Shown here: piece after piece, positions 28,210 to 36,488 of the stretch
Position numbering within the stretch: the first letter of the stretch is position 1
Layout of the letters: every line of letters starts with the position of its first letter
Origin: Roseobacter insulae
GTDB taxonomy: Bacteria; Pseudomonadota; Alphaproteobacteria; Rhodobacterales; Rhodobacteraceae
NCBI RefSeq assembly: GCF_019375555.1
Contig: NZ_JAHXDN010000003.1
Span: 1 to 64,000, forward strand
Direction: 5' to 3'
Length of the DNA stretch: 64,000 bases
Translations under genes and position numbers: made by a program
The notes under the pieces: generated by a model
Seen by the model: only the letters and a program-made list of their open reading frames with translations
What the model was told of the DNA's origin: nothing
Database searches by the model: none

Positions 28210-29346
28210 ATGACCCGCGTGGATGTCGTGGTGATTGGGGGGGGTATCGTCGGCCTCATGACCGCATGGCATCTGGCGCGCGAAGGCGCGCGTGTGGCCT
28301 TGCTGGAGGCAGGCGATCTGGGCGCGCAGGCGTCTGGGGCGAACGCCGGGTCGTTGCACTTGCAGATCCAGTATCCCGAATTCGCAAAATACGGTGAAGG
28401 CTGGGCGCGCGCCTATGCCCCCACATTGCGGTTTCTGGAGGCATCGATTGGGATGTGGCAGGATCTTGGGCAGGAGGTGGGCGAAGACCTCGACGTCAGG
28501 CTGGGCGGCGGCATCGTCGTCGCGCGTGACCCGGCCCAGATGCGGTTGATCGAAGCGAAGGCCCGGATCGAGGCCAGCGTCGGTGTCGAGACGCAGATTC
28601 TGGATCGCGATGCTTTGCTGGCACTTGCGCCCTATCTTTCCGACAAGGCGATCGGAGGCGGGTATTGCGCGGGCGAGGGCAAGGCCAATCCGCTGCGTGC
28701 CACGCCGGCCATTGCCCGCACAGCCGAGGCCGAAGGTGCGACGGTACACTGCAATGCGCCCGTGACAGGGCTTGCTGGCCGGGCCGGGGCATTTGTCGTG
28801 ACGACCCCGCAGGGCAGGTTGCAGGCGGATAAGGTCGTCAACACGGCGGGTGCCAAAGCGGCCAAAATTGCCGCGATGCTGGGGATGCAGATCGACATTG
28901 GCGGCTTTCCCCTGCAGGTCACGGTGACCGAGCCGATTGCCCCGCTGATCCCGCACCTTGTCTATTCGGCGGCTGGAAAACTGTCTCTGAAACAGGCCGC
29001 GAATGGGGGGTGCATCATTGGCGGTGGCTGGTCTGCGGATGTGCGCAGCCACGGTGGGCTTGCAACCAACCCGGTCAACTTTGCCGGTAACATGGCGATG
29101 GCGGCAGGCGTCGTGCCGCGCCTGGCGCAGGCCCGCACGATCCGAAGCTGGACGGCCTGGGTCAATGGCACGCCTGACTGGCGCCCGATCATTGGCGAAG
29201 CGCCAGACATCCCTGGCTTTTACCTCGCGCTCTTTCCATGGGTTGGCTTCACCGCCGGTCCGATGACCGCACGCGTGATTGCCGATCTGGTGATGGGCCG
29301 TGCCCCCGCCATCGACCTCACCGGGATTTCCGTTCTGGCGGACTGA
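28210..29346 (+). CDS. FAD-dependent oxidoreductase, D-amino-acid-oxidase type (second copy)
   Basis: A 378-residue flavoprotein: VVVIGGGIVGLMTAWHLA (4-21), SGANAGSLHLQIQ, EGKANPLRATPA and GGGWSADV match the pattern of the flavoprotein at 19822, so the two are paralogues. No 2Fe-2S partner gene is adjacent; it may share the fused partner at 20933 or act as an oxidase. Its upstream gap to the divergent DapA-family gene is very short and holds no copy of the 17-bp site. Confidence 0.88.
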   Translation: MTRVDVVVIGGGIVGLMTAWHLAREGARVALLEAGDLGAQASGANAGSLHLQIQYPEFAKYGEGWARAYAPTLRFLEASIGMWQDLGQEVGEDLDVRLGGGIVVARDPAQMRLIEAKARIEASVGVETQILDRDALLALAPYLSDKAIGGGYCAGEGKANPLRATPAIARTAEAEGATVHCNAPVTGLAGRAGAFVVTTPQGRLQADKVVNTAGAKAAKIAAMLGMQIDIGGFPLQVTVTEPIAPLIPHLVYSAAGKLSLKQAANGGCIIGGGWSADVRSHGGLATNPVNFAGNMAMAAGVVPRLAQARTIRSWTAWVNGTPDWRPIIGEAPDIPGFYLALFPWVGFTAGPMTARVIADLVMGRAPAIDLTGISVLAD

Positions 29347-29364
29347 CGTCACCCGGCCCATCGC

Positions 29365-30924
29365 TCAGGCCACATCTTCTGCCTTGGAGGCACCGCGTAT
29401 TTTGCGCTGGTACGCGCGCCATGTCATCGCCCATCTGGCAGGGTCTTCGAATGCATCGCCCCTGACCTGCGCGATGGCCTGATTGTGGGGCGCCGTCTTG
29501 ACCATATCGGGATCTGTACGCGCCTCTTCGGCGATTTGCGCAATCACCCCGATCCAGGTGTCGATATCCTCCTTGGACCACAACTCGCCAGCCTCCGGTG
29601 TGAAGGGCTCGGCAACAATCCACGGCTCGTGGCTCATCCAATAGGGGTCGATGCCATAATCGGCCATGCGGTTGGCAAAATCGACAGTGCTGACCCCGGT
29701 TTCTTCGGTCAGGGGGCCGAGTGACCAGCGTGTCATTTCCATGCGGTGAATGTCGAGGGACGGGTTGGATATCTCCAGCCCCGGTATCTCGCCCAGTTTC
29801 TTGTCCATGTAGTTATTCGCGACAACCGAGATGTCCGAGGCCAGCTCGATGCCGTCCGCCCCCATGGCGCGCGACCACGCATAGGCTTTTACGACCTGCG
29901 GCACGTTCCCCCAGAATTCGCGCACCTTGCCCGCGGATTTCGGGCGGTCCTCGTCGAGGATGTAGCGATCCCCCTCCTTCACCACGACCGGGCAGGGCAG
30001 GTAGGGGGCCAGTGCGTCGGTACAGCCGTAAGCGCCCACAGCCGGACCGCCACCCGCCTTGGGCGCGCCGAAGGTTTTGTGCAGCATGAACATGCAGGCA
30101 TCAAAGCCCAACTCGCGCGCCGACAGCTTGCCCATCACACCGTTGAAGTTGGCATGATCGTAAAAACACAGCGCGCCAGCCTCTTTGGCGACCTTGACCC
30201 ATTCCTTGATCTCGGGATTGTAGATGCCCATGTCGTCGGGGTTGTTGATCATGATCAGCGCGGTCTTTTCGCTGACTGCGGCCTTGAGCGCGTCAAGCGA
30301 GGGATAGCCGTTTTCCTCCAGTGGCAGGTTCACGACCTTGAAGCCCGCCGCTGCCGCCGTGGCCGGATTGCACGGATGTGCCTGAACCGATGTCACCATC
30401 TCCGTGCGCTGACCCAGCATGCCGCGATCCTGCCAATAGGCCCGCGCGACCGCTGTCATGGTGTAGGCCGCATCCGCCCCGCCGCCCGCCTGGAATATGA
30501 ACTGATCCATGCCGGACAGGCTGCGCAGGATACTGTCAAAGTCGTGAATGATCTCAAGCACACCCTGCAGGGTATCGGGATGCTGATAGGGGTGCACTTC
30601 GGCCAGTTCGGGGCGCAGCGTCGCGTATTCGGCGGTCTTCGAGTTGTACTTCATCGTGCAGGTGCCAAAGAGGCTGATGCCCATCATCCCCAGCGTCATC
30701 TGGCTGAGGTGGAGGTAATGCCTCTGGGCTTCGAACTCGGTGATCTCGGGCAATTCCGGGCGATCCTTGCGCGCCATGCCGCCGGGGATCAGATCCGTGC
30801 CGACAGCCTCGTTCACTTCGTCTTCTGGTGTGGGGAAGAGTTGCCCGCGTGCGCCGGGACGACCCATCTCCATCACAACAGGTTCGTTCCACTTGGCGGC
30901 GCGGAATTCGGGAATGCGGGTCAT
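29365..30924 (-). CDS. Glycine-dehydrogenase-like protein, C-terminal P subunit (GcvPB-type)
   Basis: A 519-residue PLP protein. The PLP lysine lies in FMLHKTFGAPKAGGGPAVGA, and GTCTMKYN and KVREFWGNVPQVVKAYAW match the GcvPB frame. GcvPB pairs with GcvPA to decarboxylate glycine, passing aminomethyl to lipoylated GcvH. The ATG at 30924 overlaps the GcvPA-type stop (ATGA). No gcvH or gcvT is present in the window, and it lies in a catabolic cluster, so the substrate may not be glycine. It converges on the flavoprotein at 28210 with an 18-base gap. Confidence 0.82.
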   Translation of the reverse strand: MTRIPEFRAAKWNEPVVMEMGRPGARGQLFPTPEDEVNEAVGTDLIPGGMARKDRPELPEITEFEAQRHYLHLSQMTLGMMGISLFGTCTMKYNSKTAEYATLRPELAEVHPYQHPDTLQGVLEIIHDFDSILRSLSGMDQFIFQAGGGADAAYTMTAVARAYWQDRGMLGQRTEMVTSVQAHPCNPATAAAAGFKVVNLPLEENGYPSLDALKAAVSEKTALIMINNPDDMGIYNPEIKEWVKVAKEAGALCFYDHANFNGVMGKLSARELGFDACMFMLHKTFGAPKAGGGPAVGAYGCTDALAPYLPCPVVVKEGDRYILDEDRPKSAGKVREFWGNVPQVVKAYAWSRAMGADGIELASDISVVANNYMDKKLGEIPGLEISNPSLDIHRMEMTRWSLGPLTEETGVSTVDFANRMADYGIDPYWMSHEPWIVAEPFTPEAGELWSKEDIDTWIGVIAQIAEEARTDPDMVKTAPHNQAIAQVRGDAFEDPARWAMTWRAYQRKIRGASKAEDVA

Positions 30925-32327
30925 GACAAAACCTCCTTGAGCGTCTCGGCAAGCGTTCGGATGTCGGCAGCCGTGTGCACTTCGGTCACACAGTAAAGCG
31001 CGGACTGACCAAGCGCGTTGTCCTCGCCCGAGATGTCCTTGCCGCCAAAAATCCCCTGCGCGCGCAGCAGATCGTTGATCTCGGCCACCGTCTTGCCGGT
31101 GCCGTCGAAATTCACCACGAACTCCTTGAATGTCGTATCCGGCCAGACAATCTTTATGCCGGGAACCTCGGAGAGGCATTTTGCGGCGTAACGCGCCCGG
31201 GAAACGATCAGGTTGCCAAGTTCCCGAAACCCCTCGGGACCCAGAAGGCTCATGTAAACAGCGCCGGCGATCGCCCAGAGATAGGTGGAATTGCCTGTCC
31301 AGTCCTTGCCGTGTTCGCGTGAGCCATAGGAGTTCTGATGCGGGCAGGCCAATCCAAAGCCCACCTGACCCGGTTCCAGCGTCTCGACAATGGAAACAAG
31401 AAACCCGTTATATTCCAGAACGTATTTTTCCTCGTCGCGCGATGCGATGAAACCGCCGACGCCGCCGCCGCACTGCATATGCACGCCCAGGGGCTGTACT
31501 GGTCCGGTGACGATATCCGCACCGTAGTCGCCCGGCGCGGTCATCACGCCCAGCGATACCGGATCGACCCCGACAATGGTTTCCGCCCCTGCGGCGCGTG
31601 TCAGATGTGCGATTTCCGCAGCTTCGGTCTCGATGGTGCCCAGATAGGCGGGGTTCTCGAAGTAGACTGCGGCAACATCGCTGCCGAGCTTGGCGTGCAG
31701 GTCATTCAGATCCATACGCCCGGTTGTCGGGTCTGCGGCCACCATGACCACGTCGATATGGCTCTCCATTGCCGAGGGCTGGCAATATGTCTTGAGCACC
31801 GACAGCCGCTCCGGGTCGGACAGTTGCGAGACGATGACCTTGGAGCGGCCCGTGATGCGCTGCGCCATGCGGACCGCATGCCCAATGGCACAGCCCCACG
31901 AGTAGACGGGCAGTTGCACGACATCGAGATTCAGCAACGCGCCAAGCTGCGACGAAAACTCGAACCAGGCCTGATTGCGCCCGTGATCGGACTGGTAACT
32001 GCCCCAGACGTTCGTGGCGAATTCTGTTCGGCCGACGATCTCGTCGACGATGGCGGGCACGTGATGCTGCCAGACACCGGCCCCCAAAAAGCTGAGATTG
32101 GTTTCGCAATCCGCGTTCTTCTTCAGCTTGCTGACCAGATCCCGCTTCAGCTCGATTTCGGAAGACAGTGTTGGCGGCAGATCCAGCGGGGTTGTGCGGA
32201 AATGATCCTGTGGGATTTGCTCGAAAACCTCTGCCGCGGAGGTGGCACCGATCTCGTCCAGCATCGCCTGCATCGCGCCGGGGGCGGAATTTGCCATCCA
32301 CGGATGTGCGCGTGTTGTGTCGGTCAT
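30921..32327 (-). CDS. Glycine-dehydrogenase-like protein, N-terminal P subunit (GcvPA-type), divergent
   Basis: A 468-residue PLP-fold protein. It keeps the GcvPA opening (AMLDEIGATSAAEVFEQIP, then LSFLGAGVWQHHVPAIVDEI). The usual Y-T-P-Y-Q-x-E-x-S-Q-G segment is replaced by VWGSYQSDHGRNQAW and the usual A-S-x-Y-D-G by LPVYSWGCAIG. These segments line the substrate pocket in known P-proteins, as I recall them, so altered substrate is likely. Start: ATG at 32327 after GAGGAGA; the ATG at 32330 is also possible. Operator B lies 51 bases upstream. Confidence 0.8.
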   Translation of the reverse strand: MTDTTRAHPWMANSAPGAMQAMLDEIGATSAAEVFEQIPQDHFRTTPLDLPPTLSSEIELKRDLVSKLKKNADCETNLSFLGAGVWQHHVPAIVDEIVGRTEFATNVWGSYQSDHGRNQAWFEFSSQLGALLNLDVVQLPVYSWGCAIGHAVRMAQRITGRSKVIVSQLSDPERLSVLKTYCQPSAMESHIDVVMVAADPTTGRMDLNDLHAKLGSDVAAVYFENPAYLGTIETEAAEIAHLTRAAGAETIVGVDPVSLGVMTAPGDYGADIVTGPVQPLGVHMQCGGGVGGFIASRDEEKYVLEYNGFLVSIVETLEPGQVGFGLACPHQNSYGSREHGKDWTGNSTYLWAIAGAVYMSLLGPEGFRELGNLIVSRARYAAKCLSEVPGIKIVWPDTTFKEFVVNFDGTGKTVAEINDLLRAQGIFGGKDISGEDNALGQSALYCVTEVHTAADIRTLAETLKEVLS

Positions 32328-32377
32328 CATGGGTCTCCTCGGTGTCGGCGAACGGTCAGCCGTAGCTGGTGCACAAA

Positions 32378-32394
32378 TGTTCGCATATCGCACA
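32378..32394. promoter_or_regulatory. Candidate IclR operator B (GcvPA/GcvPB-type operon)
   Basis: TGTTCGCATATCGCACA differs from site A at two positions. A GCACAA at 32371 repeats the GCACAA at 32390 with 19-base spacing, giving three half-sites. It lies in the 74-base gap between the NAD-kinase-like gene and the GcvPA-type gene. Confidence 0.7.
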
Positions 32395-32401
32395 ACTCTA
32401 A

Positions 32402-33511
32402 TCAACCAGAAGCAATGCGCATCATCATCTCGCGGTTGGCCCCTGTTGCGACGCGGACGAAACCCGTCAGTTCTGCATCCAGATCGGGGTCTCCAGTGTC
32501 GATCAGCAAGCGCGGATGCGCCAGCGAGGTCAGCTTATCCTCGGTTGCCAGAATAATCAGGCCATCGCGCCCCGCTTTCGCAATGAGCGCCGGCCCGATC
32601 TGCTGATTGCCACGGCCCAGCAGAAAGCCCTGTTGCCCGGTCACACCCAGAACGACACGCACGTCCCGACCCTCGGCCAGGGCGCACAATGCTGCGTCGT
32701 CTGCGTCCTGCGCCACGCGTTTGCGGTTCAGCAACGCGTCCACACCCAAAGGTGTCGCAGTGTGACCTGCTGCGCGCATGACGGACCCTGCGCTTGTACC
32801 CGGGCCGATGATGTAAAGCGTGCGGTCCTCCATGCCGTCTACGATGCCTCGCGCAGCGCTCGACAAAGCGCTGGCCGCGTCCTGTCGCGGTCCGCCCTTG
32901 GCCGCCTGCATCAGCGTACAAGAGACAGGAACGCGGGCGTAGCCGTAAAGCCGTGGCGCGAGAATGCCGCGCCGCAACGCCTCCTCGTCGATGTCCATCA
33001 CCTCGGCGTCGTCAGCCCAGGTTATCCGGTCTGGCGAGGCGGTCAGATCGGCCATCATTGCGCCCGCTGACTGTGGTGAGACCGCAAAGACACCTGAATG
33101 CATCTTGACGCCGCATGGAATCCCAAGAAGAGCCGCACCCTCTGCGACACTCGCCACATCGCGCGCCGTGCCATCGCCACCGGCAAAGACGATGACGTCA
33201 AGCGCGCCCATCGCACGCACTGCTGCCTTGGTATCGCGGGCGGTACCTGTGAGGTTTGAGCCCGGCGTGATCACCGTGTCGAGGTCGAGACCGCGCGCCC
33301 AGTCTTCGCCCAGGGATCCGGCGGCAAGAATGATTTCGGCCCCCGGCACCCGGTCTGCCAATCGGCTCAGGGCAAGTCGCGCCCGCGCACCCGCTTTGGC
33401 CTGCGCGCCGCGTCGCAACGCTTCGGTCACCGTGCCCGGCCCGTCTGTGCCCTTGAGGCCGACAGCCCCGCCAAGCCCCGCAAATGGATTGACAACCAGT
33501 CCGATACGCAT
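32402..33511 (-). CDS. ATP-NAD kinase family protein (AcoX type)
   Basis: A 369-residue protein of the NAD kinase/diacylglycerol kinase fold. The N-terminus MRIGLVVNPFAGLGGAVGLKG and VIVFAGGDGTARDVAS (GGDGT loop) are diagnostic; ATEDKLTSLAHPRLLIDTGD closes the protein. It is longer than housekeeping NAD kinases and of the AcoX branch found in catabolic clusters. It lies directly upstream of the GcvPA/GcvPB-type operon on the same strand but is separated from it by operator B. Its ribosome site is weak. Confidence 0.85.
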   Translation of the reverse strand: MRIGLVVNPFAGLGGAVGLKGTDGPGTVTEALRRGAQAKAGARARLALSRLADRVPGAEIILAAGSLGEDWARGLDLDTVITPGSNLTGTARDTKAAVRAMGALDVIVFAGGDGTARDVASVAEGAALLGIPCGVKMHSGVFAVSPQSAGAMMADLTASPDRITWADDAEVMDIDEEALRRGILAPRLYGYARVPVSCTLMQAAKGGPRQDAASALSSAARGIVDGMEDRTLYIIGPGTSAGSVMRAAGHTATPLGVDALLNRKRVAQDADDAALCALAEGRDVRVVLGVTGQQGFLLGRGNQQIGPALIAKAGRDGLIILATEDKLTSLAHPRLLIDTGDPDLDAELTGFVRVATGANREMMMRIASG

Positions 33512-33587
33512 CGCTGTATTTGGCCCGTTAGCAGTTGCGTTTGCAACGGCAATTGAAAACAGGTGCCGAAAACCGCAAGGAGAAGAA

Positions 33588-34371
33588 ATGCGTGTGGGAC
33601 ACCCCGACCACACCACACTTGGCCGCAAGGTGCCAATCCGTCGCCTGATTAGGGTCTGTGGCACATGGCCGGTCAGGCGAGGGACGGCAAACCCTGCGAT
33701 CTGGATCATGCCGCCGAAGCGCTGCTGGAATAGGCCCGCTCCGGTTTCGACGGATTCGACATGGCCGATCACAAGGGCAGCTCAGAAATCGTGGCGGGCA
33801 TGGTGTGCAGGGCGATGACCGAGGCGGGCGAGGTGCCGCCCACGATCCTGACGAGGTAACGTCCGCCCCCCGGACAAATGACGGCCGATGTGGTGCGCAA
33901 AGGTGTCGAGACGGCGCTGGAACGCCTGCAGATTGACTGCGTTGACGTGATGCAATTCCGTTGGTGGCAGTACCAGTCGCAGGACTACCTCGATGTGCTT
34001 GAACACCCGATGCGGTTGCGCAAAGAGGGGCTGATCGGTGAGATCGGGCCGGCGAATTTCGACGCCTCCCATCTGCGTATGCTGATCAAAGACAGGATCG
34101 AAATAGCTTCAAACCCGTTTTGTTTCTTCCTGCGCGACCGACGCCGCGCGCGACAATCATTGGCGCGCGTTTGGGCGAAGCCGAACACCGTGTCGACAGC
34201 CTGAACGCGCTTTCGCTGCAGTTCGACGCGGAAGATCGCGCCGCGATCAGGGCCGCGGTAAAGACGCTCGGCCGCGTTCCCGGCGATTGCGGCGACGAAT
34301 ACCACAAGCCACCGTGCCTGACCGCGTCGGGCGATCTGAGCGATCATCTGCATGCCTTGCCGCCGGTTTTT
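33588..34371 (+). pseudogene. Aldo/keto reductase, broken
   Basis: An intact AAGGAG site and ATG (33588) open MRVGHPDHTTLGRKVPI, followed by a frameshift, then GKPCDLDHAAEALLE, a stop (TAG) and RSGFDGFDMADHKGSSEIV. Another stop (TAA) precedes MTADVVRKGVETALERL and the barrel strand VDVMQFRWWQYQ. About 100 residues of the middle are then missing: the sequence jumps from FCFFLRDRR to the C-terminal ATIIGARLGEAEHRVD part. Frameshift, two stops and a deletion make it dead. It is divergent from the NAD-kinase-like gene and in frame with the RidA-like region that follows. Confidence 0.75.
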
Positions 34372-34785
34372 GGTGTCATTTCCGCGCCCGCACGCCCGAA
34401 GAAATCCCGCGCGCTGAGCGGATCTATCTATGAAGAAAAAGCGGGATTTGCGCGCGCACACCGCACCGGGACCTCTATCCGGGTCAGCGGCACGACGGCC
34501 ACCGATCCCCATGGCAACCCCCTGTGCGCGGAAGACGTAAAAGGGCAGGCCGCGTATACCTTGGACAAGATACCGGCCGCGGTGGGATCGCTTTGGCGCG
34601 CGACCGAAGATGTGGTGCGCACCCGCATCTACCTGCGCGGTGCCGGGAACTGGCAGGCCGTGTCGCGTGTGCATGCCCGCTGTTTCAGGGGGGGTCTTCC
34701 GGCCAATACGCTGATCGGCGGCGTTCAGGTGATCGGGCCCTATGCCGTCGAAATCGAGGCCGAAGCCGACGTCGATCCAAGTTAA
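34372..34785 (+). CDS. RidA (YjgF/YER057c/UK114)-family domain, possibly remnant of an AKR-RidA fusion
   Basis: About 137 residues from a possible GTG at 34372, with GTSIRVSGTTATDPHGNPL, DVVRTRIYLRGAGNW and the RidA-typical NTLIGGVQVI. RidA proteins hydrolyse reactive enamine/imine intermediates made by PLP enzymes and amine oxidases, which would suit this cluster. There is no ribosome site before the GTG, and the frame continues uninterrupted from the aldo/keto reductase C-terminus. It may therefore be the tail of a fused gene and no longer expressed. Confidence 0.6.
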   Translation, partial: GVISAPARPKKSRALSGSIYEEKAGFARAHRTGTSIRVSGTTATDPHGNPLCAEDVKGQAAYTLDKIPAAVGSLWRATEDVVRTRIYLRGAGNWQAVSRVHARCFRGGLPANTLIGGVQVIGPYAVEIEAEADVDPS

Positions 34786-34849
34786 TCGCGCCAAGACTCA
34801 TCAGCTATTGACACACGGACAAAGTTTGCCGACGCTGAATGCGCACAAA

Positions 34850-34866
34850 AGTTCGTTTTGCGCACA
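34850..34866. promoter_or_regulatory. Candidate IclR operator D (amino-acid importer / AcnX operon)
   Basis: AGTTCGTTTTGCGCACA matches the shared site in both half-sites. A GCACAA at 34843 repeats the one at 34862 with 19-base spacing, as at sites B and C. A TTGACA (34808-34813) lies upstream but no good -10 follows at 17 bases, which would fit a promoter needing an activator. The first gene starts 69 bases downstream. Confidence 0.65.
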
Positions 34867-34935
34867 ATTCGGGCGAAGACCCAAATTCTTGGCCAAAGTC
34901 CTGACGTGGGCCAACCAACACGGGAGTTACGAGAC

Positions 34936-35745
34936 ATGATGAAAAGAAAGTTCCTAGCGGGCATTGCGGCGCTTGCGCTGGCGGCTACCACCTTTACCGG
35001 TGCGGACGCAAAGAGCCTTGATGAAATACTATCAGACGGCAAACTGCGTATCGGGATCAACCCGAATTTCCCCAACATGAGCACGCGCAACGATGCGGGG
35101 GAGTGGGTTGGCTTTGACATCGACGTGGGCAACGCATTGGCGGCCGCTATTGGCGTCGAGGTCGAATGGGTGCCGACAGAAACACCGCAGCGAGTGCCCT
35201 TCCTCGTCTCCGACCGTATCGACATCTCGTTGGGTGCCCTGACGCGCAACACCGAGCGCGCAAAACTGATTGACTACACAGTGCCTCTGCACACCGAAGT
35301 TCTGGCCGTTCTGACCACCGACAAGGTCGAGGGAAACAGCTGGCAGGATTTCGACAAGGATGGCGTGACGCTGGCCAACATGCGCGGCAACTGGACCGTT
35401 GACTGGATCGGTGAGAACATGCCGAACGTCGAGGTTGAACTGGTCGATACCCTCGCGGACACCGTGCGCCTTGTGGGGCAGGGACGGGCGGACGCCATTG
35501 TGGAGAACATCGATTTCTTCATGGCCTTCACCGAAAACTACCCCGATGTCGCGTGGCGCGTGGTCGAGAACCCGATCTTTGTGGCCTATTGCGCCATCGG
35601 CGTCAGCCAGGGCAACGAAAACCTGACGGAAGTGCTGAATATCGCGCTCTACAATCTGCATTCTTCGGGCATGATCAACGAAACCTGGGAGAAGCACTAC
35701 GGCGCGCCGATGCTGCGGACCGTCGACCCTGTTCCGTATTTTTGA
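34936..35745 (+). CDS. Polar-amino-acid ABC transporter binding protein (family 3)
   Basis: A 269-residue periplasmic protein. The signal peptide MMKRKFLAGIAALALAATTF ends around TGADA. The mature part has KLRIGINPNFPNMSTRND, WVGFDIDVGNALAAAIGVEV and ISLGALTRNTERAKLIDYTV, the family 3 fingerprint. The ATG at 34936 follows GGGAG. It is the first gene of a seven-gene operon ending in AcnX, and the enzymes suggest a hydroxyproline-like amino acid as ligand. Confidence 0.92.
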   Translation: MMKRKFLAGIAALALAATTFTGADAKSLDEILSDGKLRIGINPNFPNMSTRNDAGEWVGFDIDVGNALAAAIGVEVEWVPTETPQRVPFLVSDRIDISLGALTRNTERAKLIDYTVPLHTEVLAVLTTDKVEGNSWQDFDKDGVTLANMRGNWTVDWIGENMPNVEVELVDTLADTVRLVGQGRADAIVENIDFFMAFTENYPDVAWRVVENPIFVAYCAIGVSQGNENLTEVLNIALYNLHSSGMINETWEKHYGAPMLRTVDPVPYF

Positions 35746-35756
35746 TTGAGTAAAGC

Positions 35757-35795
35757 GATACGCCCCGGTTTTCTGACAGAAGTCCGGGGCGTATC
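35757..35795 (+). terminator. Strong intercistronic hairpin after the binding-protein gene
   Basis: GATACGCCCCGG (35757-35768) pairs perfectly over 12 bp with CCGGGGCGTATC (35784-35795) around a 15-base loop. It fills the gap between the binding protein (ends 35745) and the first permease (35811). With no T-run, it is more likely an mRNA stabiliser or partial attenuator than a full terminator, because the permease has no visible promoter of its own. Confidence 0.7.
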
Positions 35796-35810
35796 CACAC
35801 ATAGAACCAT

Positions 35811-36488
35811 ATGGATTACAATTTTCAGTTCGGCGTCGTCTGGGACAATTTCCCGGCACTGCTCGAGGGGGCCTGGCTGACGTTTCAGCTCGGCTGCATT
35901 GCCTTTGGAGGCGGGGCGCTCATCGGGCTGATCTGTGCGGCACTCAAGACATACGGGCCATGGGCCATTCGGTTCCTGGTGGATTCCTATGTGGTGTTCA
36001 TCACCAACACACCCGCGTTGATCCAGATCTATTTTCTCTACTTCGGTCTGCCCGAAGTGGGCCTGCGCTGGTCGAACGAGGCGTGCCTTCTGATCGGGCT
36101 GACGCTGAACGCCGGAGCCTACCTGACGCTGATTTTGCGCGCGGGGTTCCTGTCGGTGCGGATCACCGAAATCGAAGCAGGCCAGACGCTTGGCATGTCG
36201 CTGATCCAGCAGGTGCGCTACATCATCATCCCGCATATCGCCAAATCGATTTACCCCGCGCTTGCCAATTTCTTCATCGTTGTTCTGGTGATGGGCACAT
36301 CCGTCGGCGCGCTGATCGGTGTCGACGAATTGACCGGTCAGGCGATCAACCTGTCCAGTGTCAACTATCGCTGGCTTGAATACTTTACAGTCGTCGCTGG
36401 CATGTATGTCGTGCTGACCTTCGTTGCCTCCATCGGTCTGGCGCTGCTGGGACGGTGGGCCTTCCGTGTCAAAGCGAGGATTTTCTGA
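35811..36488 (+). CDS. Polar-amino-acid ABC transporter permease (HisM/HisQ family)
   Basis: A 225-residue inner-membrane protein with about five membrane segments and the family loop VRITEIEAGQTLGMSLIQQV leading to IIPHIAKSIYPALANFF. The stop overlaps the next permease start (TGATG). It forms a channel with the next gene product. Confidence 0.92.
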   Translation: MDYNFQFGVVWDNFPALLEGAWLTFQLGCIAFGGGALIGLICAALKTYGPWAIRFLVDSYVVFITNTPALIQIYFLYFGLPEVGLRWSNEACLLIGLTLNAGAYLTLILRAGFLSVRITEIEAGQTLGMSLIQQVRYIIIPHIAKSIYPALANFFIVVLVMGTSVGALIGVDELTGQAINLSSVNYRWLEYFTVVAGMYVVLTFVASIGLALLGRWAFRVKARIF

